DNA of 64,000 nucleotides. It comes from Roseithermus sacchariphilus. Its GTDB lineage: Bacteria; Bacteroidota; Rhodothermia; Rhodothermales; MEBIC09517. The notes beneath the pieces are model-generated. The model saw only the letters and a list, made by a program, of their open reading frames with translations, did not search any database and was not told where the DNA came from. The DNA is taken from NCBI GenBank assembly GCA_003285105.1, contig CP030158.1:496001-560000 (forward strand), written 5' to 3'. Each line of letters begins with the position of its first letter. Within the stretch, counting starts at the first letter, position 1. The translations under genes were made by a program, and so were the position numbers. Shown here piece by piece: positions 60,439 through 64,000 of this stretch.

Positions 60439-63400
60439 ATGAAACGCCGTGGTTCCATGCCTGACGCCGTCCGCTTCCGCTCCCTGCTGCTGGCCGCCCT
60501 GATCCTGGGCGGTGGGCTGGCCGCGTGCCGCCCCCCGGCCGATCCCCGCCCGCAGGCCGGGCCGGAGGGCCGCCCGATCGAAGTGCTCTTCCTCGGCCAT
60601 GCCAGCGAACACCACAACTCGGCGGCCTTCATGCCGCTGCTGGCCGGGCCCCTGGCGCAACGCGGCATCCAGATCACCTACGTGCAGGATCCCGCCGAGG
60701 CCCTGAACCCCGAGACGCTGGCCTACTACGACGCCCTGCTGCTCTATGCCAACCACGATTCCATCACCGCCGACCAGGAAAAGGCCCTCCTCGACTTCGT
60801 AGCCAGCGGGCGCGGCTTCATCCCCGTCCACTCGGCCTCCTGGTGCTTCCGCAACTCCGACGCCTTCGTCGACCTCGTCGGCGGGCAGTTCGCCTCGCAC
60901 GAGACGGGGACCTTCACCGCGGAGATCGTCCGGCCGGACCACCCGGCGATGGCGGGCGTGGAACCCTTCGAGACGTGGGACGAGACGTACGTCCATGCCC
61001 ATCACAACCCGGACCGCATCGTATTGATGGAGCGCGTCGAGGGCGATCACCGGGAGCCTTATACCTGGGTGCGCACCCACGGCGAGGGCCGGGTCTTCTA
61101 CACCGCCCTGGGGCACGACGAGCGCACGTGGAGCCAGCCGGCCTTCCACAACCTGCTGGCCGCCGGCATCCTGTGGGCCGTGGGGGACGCCGTGCGCGCG
61201 CAATGGGAACGCTTCGAGGTGCCCACGCTGACCTACGAGGACGCCCGGCTGCCCAACTACGAGCGCCGCGACCCGCCGCCGAAGATGCAACGGCCGCTGA
61301 CGCCCGAGCAGTCCCAGAAGCTGATCCAGGTCCACCCCGAGTTCCGGCTGGAGCTGTTCGCGGCCGAACCCGACATCGTCAACCCGGTCACCATGGCCTT
61401 CGACGAGCGGGGCCGCCTCTGGGTCGTCGAAACCGTCGATTACCCCAATGAGGTCCGCCCCGCCGGCGAAGCCGGAGACGACCGCATCAAGATCCTCGAG
61501 GACACCGACGGCGATGGCCGGGCCGACCGGATCACCGTTTTCGCCGACTCGCTCAACATCCCCACGAGCCTCGTCTTCGCCAACGACGGCGTCATCGTGG
61601 CCCAGGCCCCGCACTTCCTCTTCCTCCAGGACACCGACGGCGACGACCGGGCGGACGTGCGCCGGGTGCTCATGACCGGCTGGGGCACGTTCGACACCCA
61701 CGCCGGCCCGTCGAACCTCCAGTACGGCCCCGACAACCGCATCTGGGGCGCCGTCGGCTACGCGGGCTTCGAGGGGACCATCGACGGGCAGCCCTTCCGC
61801 TTCGGGCAGGGCTTCTACCGCTTCCGGCCGGACGGCACCGACTTCGAGTTCCTCACGCGGACGAGCAACAACACCTGGGGGCTCGGCTTCTCGGAGACGT
61901 TCGACGTCTTCGGCTCTACCGCCAACAATGCCCCGAGCTGGTACATGGCCATCCCGGACCGGGCCTTCGAGGGCGTCCGCGGCCTGCCCTCGCCCATCGG
62001 CTCCACCGGCATCGCGCAGTTCTACCGCATGCACCCGATCACGCCGAACGTGCGCCAGGTGGACGTCTTCAACGGCTACACGGCGGCGGCCGGGCATTTC
62101 CTCTACACGGCCCGCGCCTTCCCCCGGGCCTACTGGAACCGCGCCGCCCTCATCAACGAACCCACCGGCCACCTGCTCGCACGCGCCTGGCTGGAGGCCG
62201 ACGGCGCCGGCTTCCGCGCCGAGGACGGCGGCTCGCTGCTCGCCAGCGCCGACGAGTGGGTCTCCCCGGTCCATGCGCAGGTGGGGCCCGACGGGGCCGT
62301 GTGGGTGCTGGACTGGTACAACTTCATCGTCCAGCACAACCCCACCCCGGAGGGCTTCGAGACGGGCGAGGGCAATGCCTACGTGACGGACCTGCGCGAC
62401 CGCTCGCACGGCCGCATCTACCGCATCGTCTACCGGGAGGCACCGCCCTACCAGCCGCGCTCGCTCAGCAAGGACGACCCCGAGGGGCTGCTGGATGCAC
62501 TCGATGCGGACAATATGTTCTGGCGGCTCACGGCGCAGCGTCTGCTCGTCGAACGTGGCGAGACCGACGTGGCCGAAGCCCTCATCGAGCGGGTCGGCGC
62601 GCGGCGCATGGATGCGCTGGGCCTCGACGGCGGGGCCCTGCACGCCCTCTGGACGCTGCACGGACTGGGTTTGCTGGACGGATCGCACCCGGACGCCCTG
62701 GAGACGGCCATCCGGGCCCTGCGCCACCCCGCCGCCGGCGTACGCAAGGCGGCCGCCCAGGTGCTGCCTCGCACCGCCGAAGCGCGGGATGCCCTGCTCG
62801 ACGCCGGCCTCCTCCGCGACCCGGACCTCCACACCCGCCTTGCCGCGCTGCTGGTCCTGGCGGAGATGCCGGCCTCCACCGAAGCCGGCGAGCAACTCTA
62901 CGCCGCCAGCACCGACGCCGACGTCTATGGCGACCGCTGGCTCGCCCAGGCGCTCTACATCGCCGCAGCGGCCCACCCCGACGGGTTCCTCGCCGCCTAC
63001 CGGGCCGACCCCCGCGCCCTCCCGCCCGACGCCCTGCCGCCGGCCCTGCGTGGCTCGTCCGGGCCGGCCGCCTGGCAGGACCTGCCGCGCTCACAGGTCG
63101 AAACGTGGCCGACGATGCCGCTGCCCGGCCGCTGGGAGGGCCAGGGCCTGCCGGATCTGGACGGCTATGTCTGGTTCATCCGCACCGTGGACGGCACGGC
63201 CGCCGGCACCGCCACACTCCACCTCGGCATGATCGACGACAATGAGACGACCTGGGTCAACGGCGTGCAGGTCGGCGCAACCGACGGCTGGGGCGAATCG
63301 CGCTCCTACACCATCCCCGCCTCGGTCTGGCGCACCGGCACGAACGTCATTGCCGTGCGGGTACACGACCGCAGCGGTGGAGGCGGCTTCCACGGCGACC

Positions 63401-63978
63401 CGGCCGCGATGCGCGTCGTGCAGGCGGACGGCTCGGCGCTGCCGCTGGCCGGCCCCTGGCACTACCGGGTCGAACGCCAGACCAACGCGCCCGTCGAGTA
63501 CACCCGCCCCGGCGAACTCGCGGCGCACGTGGCGTACCACTACGGCGGACCGGCTCGCCCCCTCGCCGACACCGCCGAAGCCGAAACGCCTGACCAGACC
63601 ATCACCCTGCGGGCCGTCCGCCAGCAGATCGCCTTCGACCAGACCGAGCTGACCGTCCAGGCCGGGGCGCTCGTGGAGATCGTCTTCGTCAACGACGACC
63701 TGATGCAACACAACGTCGTGATCGCCCGCCCGGGTATGCTGGACGAGGTGGGCGCAGCCGCCGACGCCCTGGCGCAGTCACCGGGCGGCGCCGAGCAGCA
63801 GTACGTGCCGCGCATTCCCGGTGTGATCGCCGCGTCGGACCTGGTGGATCCCGGCCAGACCGTGCGCATTCGCTTCCGCGTGCCGGAAGAACCCGGAGCG
63901 TACGTCTACGTCTGCACCTTCCCCGGTCACTGGCGCACCATGAACGGCGTCCTCAACGTCATACCGGCCACATCCTGA
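60439..63978 (+). CDS. Multidomain lipoprotein: ThuA, PVC-type dehydrogenase propeller, HEAT repeats, beta-sandwich and cupredoxin
   Basis: A 1,179-residue exported protein with a lipobox at Cys30 (LGGGLAAC). Residues about 45-260 form a ThuA-like domain (VLFLGHASEHHNSAAFMPLL, GRGFIPVHSASWCFRNSDAF, GEGRVFYTALGHDERTW). About 290-680 is the membrane-bound-dehydrogenase propeller common in Planctomycetes and Bacteroidota (FRLELFAAEPDIVNPVTMAFDERGRLWVVE, WVLDWYNFIVQHNPTP). HEAT-like helices follow, then a galactose-binding-type beta-sandwich (about 880-1010). The last 110 residues are an azurin-like cupredoxin: His in DLMQHNVVIARPG near 1089, and Cys, His and Met in YVCTFPGHWRTMNG near 1158-1167, a complete type 1 copper set. 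No haem motif is present. It could oxidise a sugar and pass electrons to copper. Confidence 0.87.
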   Translation: MKRRGSMPDAVRFRSLLLAALILGGGLAACRPPADPRPQAGPEGRPIEVLFLGHASEHHNSAAFMPLLAGPLAQRGIQITYVQDPAEALNPETLAYYDALLLYANHDSITADQEKALLDFVASGRGFIPVHSASWCFRNSDAFVDLVGGQFASHETGTFTAEIVRPDHPAMAGVEPFETWDETYVHAHHNPDRIVLMERVEGDHREPYTWVRTHGEGRVFYTALGHDERTWSQPAFHNLLAAGILWAVGDAVRAQWERFEVPTLTYEDARLPNYERRDPPPKMQRPLTPEQSQKLIQVHPEFRLELFAAEPDIVNPVTMAFDERGRLWVVETVDYPNEVRPAGEAGDDRIKILEDTDGDGRADRITVFADSLNIPTSLVFANDGVIVAQAPHFLFLQDTDGDDRADVRRVLMTGWGTFDTHAGPSNLQYGPDNRIWGAVGYAGFEGTIDGQPFRFGQGFYRFRPDGTDFEFLTRTSNNTWGLGFSETFDVFGSTANNAPSWYMAIPDRAFEGVRGLPSPIGSTGIAQFYRMHPITPNVRQVDVFNGYTAAAGHFLYTARAFPRAYWNRAALINEPTGHLLARAWLEADGAGFRAEDGGSLLASADEWVSPVHAQVGPDGAVWVLDWYNFIVQHNPTPEGFETGEGNAYVTDLRDRSHGRIYRIVYREAPPYQPRSLSKDDPEGLLDALDADNMFWRLTAQRLLVERGETDVAEALIERVGARRMDALGLDGGALHALWTLHGLGLLDGSHPDALETAIRALRHPAAGVRKAAAQVLPRTAEARDALLDAGLLRDPDLHTRLAALLVLAEMPASTEAGEQLYAASTDADVYGDRWLAQALYIAAAAHPDGFLAAYRADPRALPPDALPPALRGSSGPAAWQDLPRSQVETWPTMPLPGRWEGQGLPDLDGYVWFIRTVDGTAAGTATLHLGMIDDNETTWVNGVQVGATDGWGESRSYTIPASVWRTGTNVIAVRVHDRSGGGGFHGDPAAMRVVQADGSALPLAGPWHYRVERQTNAPVEYTRPGELAAHVAYHYGGPARPLADTAEAETPDQTITLRAVRQQIAFDQTELTVQAGALVEIVFVNDDLMQHNVVIARPGMLDEVGAAADALAQSPGGAEQQYVPRIPGVIAASDLVDPGQTVRIRFRVPEEPGAYVYVCTFPGHWRTMNGVLNVIPATS

Positions 63979-64000
63979 CGCGGGAGGTCTGAGACGGGAG
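63979..64000. other. Right edge of the window
   Basis: Twenty-two bases after the last stop codon with no feature visible. Confidence 0.5.

Noticed and set aside
60253-62976. 907-codon minus-strand frame opposite the ThuA-domain gene
   Set aside because: Antisense shadow; the plus-strand protein has five recognisable domains.

Overview
The window is GC-rich and typical of Bacteroidota, most likely the Rhodothermota/Rhodothermia branch. It has a SusC/SusD outer-membrane pair, two secreted proteins with C-terminal type IX secretion (Por) sorting domains, a short primary sigma factor, TAnnTTTG-type promoter elements, and an atp operon that lacks the beta and epsilon genes, as is usual in Bacteroidota. 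The species cannot be named from sequence reading alone.

Layout. 1-7.3 kb: the N-terminal part of miaB, an array of foldback repeats enclosing a DUF559 (Vsr-like) endonuclease gene, the riboflavin genes ribE and ribD on either side of an HDOD gene, and a secreted esterase gene cut by a 1,038-bp IS630-family element. Removing the element and one TA restores the esterase frame exactly. 7.3-18.5 kb: three secreted or lipid-anchored beta-propeller proteins (LVIVD, YncE-like with a His/Met-rich insert, FG-GAP/VCBS), a GNAT-nitrilase fusion, a membrane Ser/Thr kinase with TPRs, a short-unit tandem array, and a DUF1080 lipoprotein. 18.6-26.8 kb: housekeeping genes (YetF-domain protein, rarA, a DinB-fold protein, pcm, cdaA, folP, a GH3-like acyl-adenylating enzyme, and the primary sigma factor).

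26.9-36.0 kb: a translationally coupled pair made of an MscS-type channel with a lipoprotein-like N-terminus and a 1,183-residue helical NTPase; then two T9SS cargo proteins. Between these two lies a 53-residue precursor with a lasso-type RiPP leader and its own terminator. 36.0-41.9 kb: a compact integrative element in the 3' end of tRNA-Ser(GCT). It carries a tyrosine integrase, an excisionase-like HTH protein, a primase-helicase, a GATC-rich iteron cluster (candidate origin), a PD-(D/E)XK-like nuclease and an HGG-motif protein, but no capsid genes. It looks like a phage satellite or an integrated replicon.

42-50 kb: an operon running M23 peptidase, bactofilin, atpZ, atpI, atpB, atpE, atpF, atpH, atpA, atpG. 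50-51.7 kb: rpsT and a PKD/OmpA lipoprotein. 51.7-64 kb: a carbohydrate locus with a divergent AraC regulator, SusC, SusD, a Gfo/Idh/MocA dehydrogenase, a TIM-barrel isomerase and a 1,179-residue ThuA/dehydrogenase/HEAT/beta-sandwich/cupredoxin lipoprotein. This gene set suggests uptake followed by oxidative (3-keto-sugar type) catabolism.

The most notable items are the DUF559 nuclease inside its foldback repeats, the MscS-NTPase pair, the orphan RiPP precursor, the tRNA-Ser satellite with its iterons, and the ThuA-cupredoxin megaprotein.
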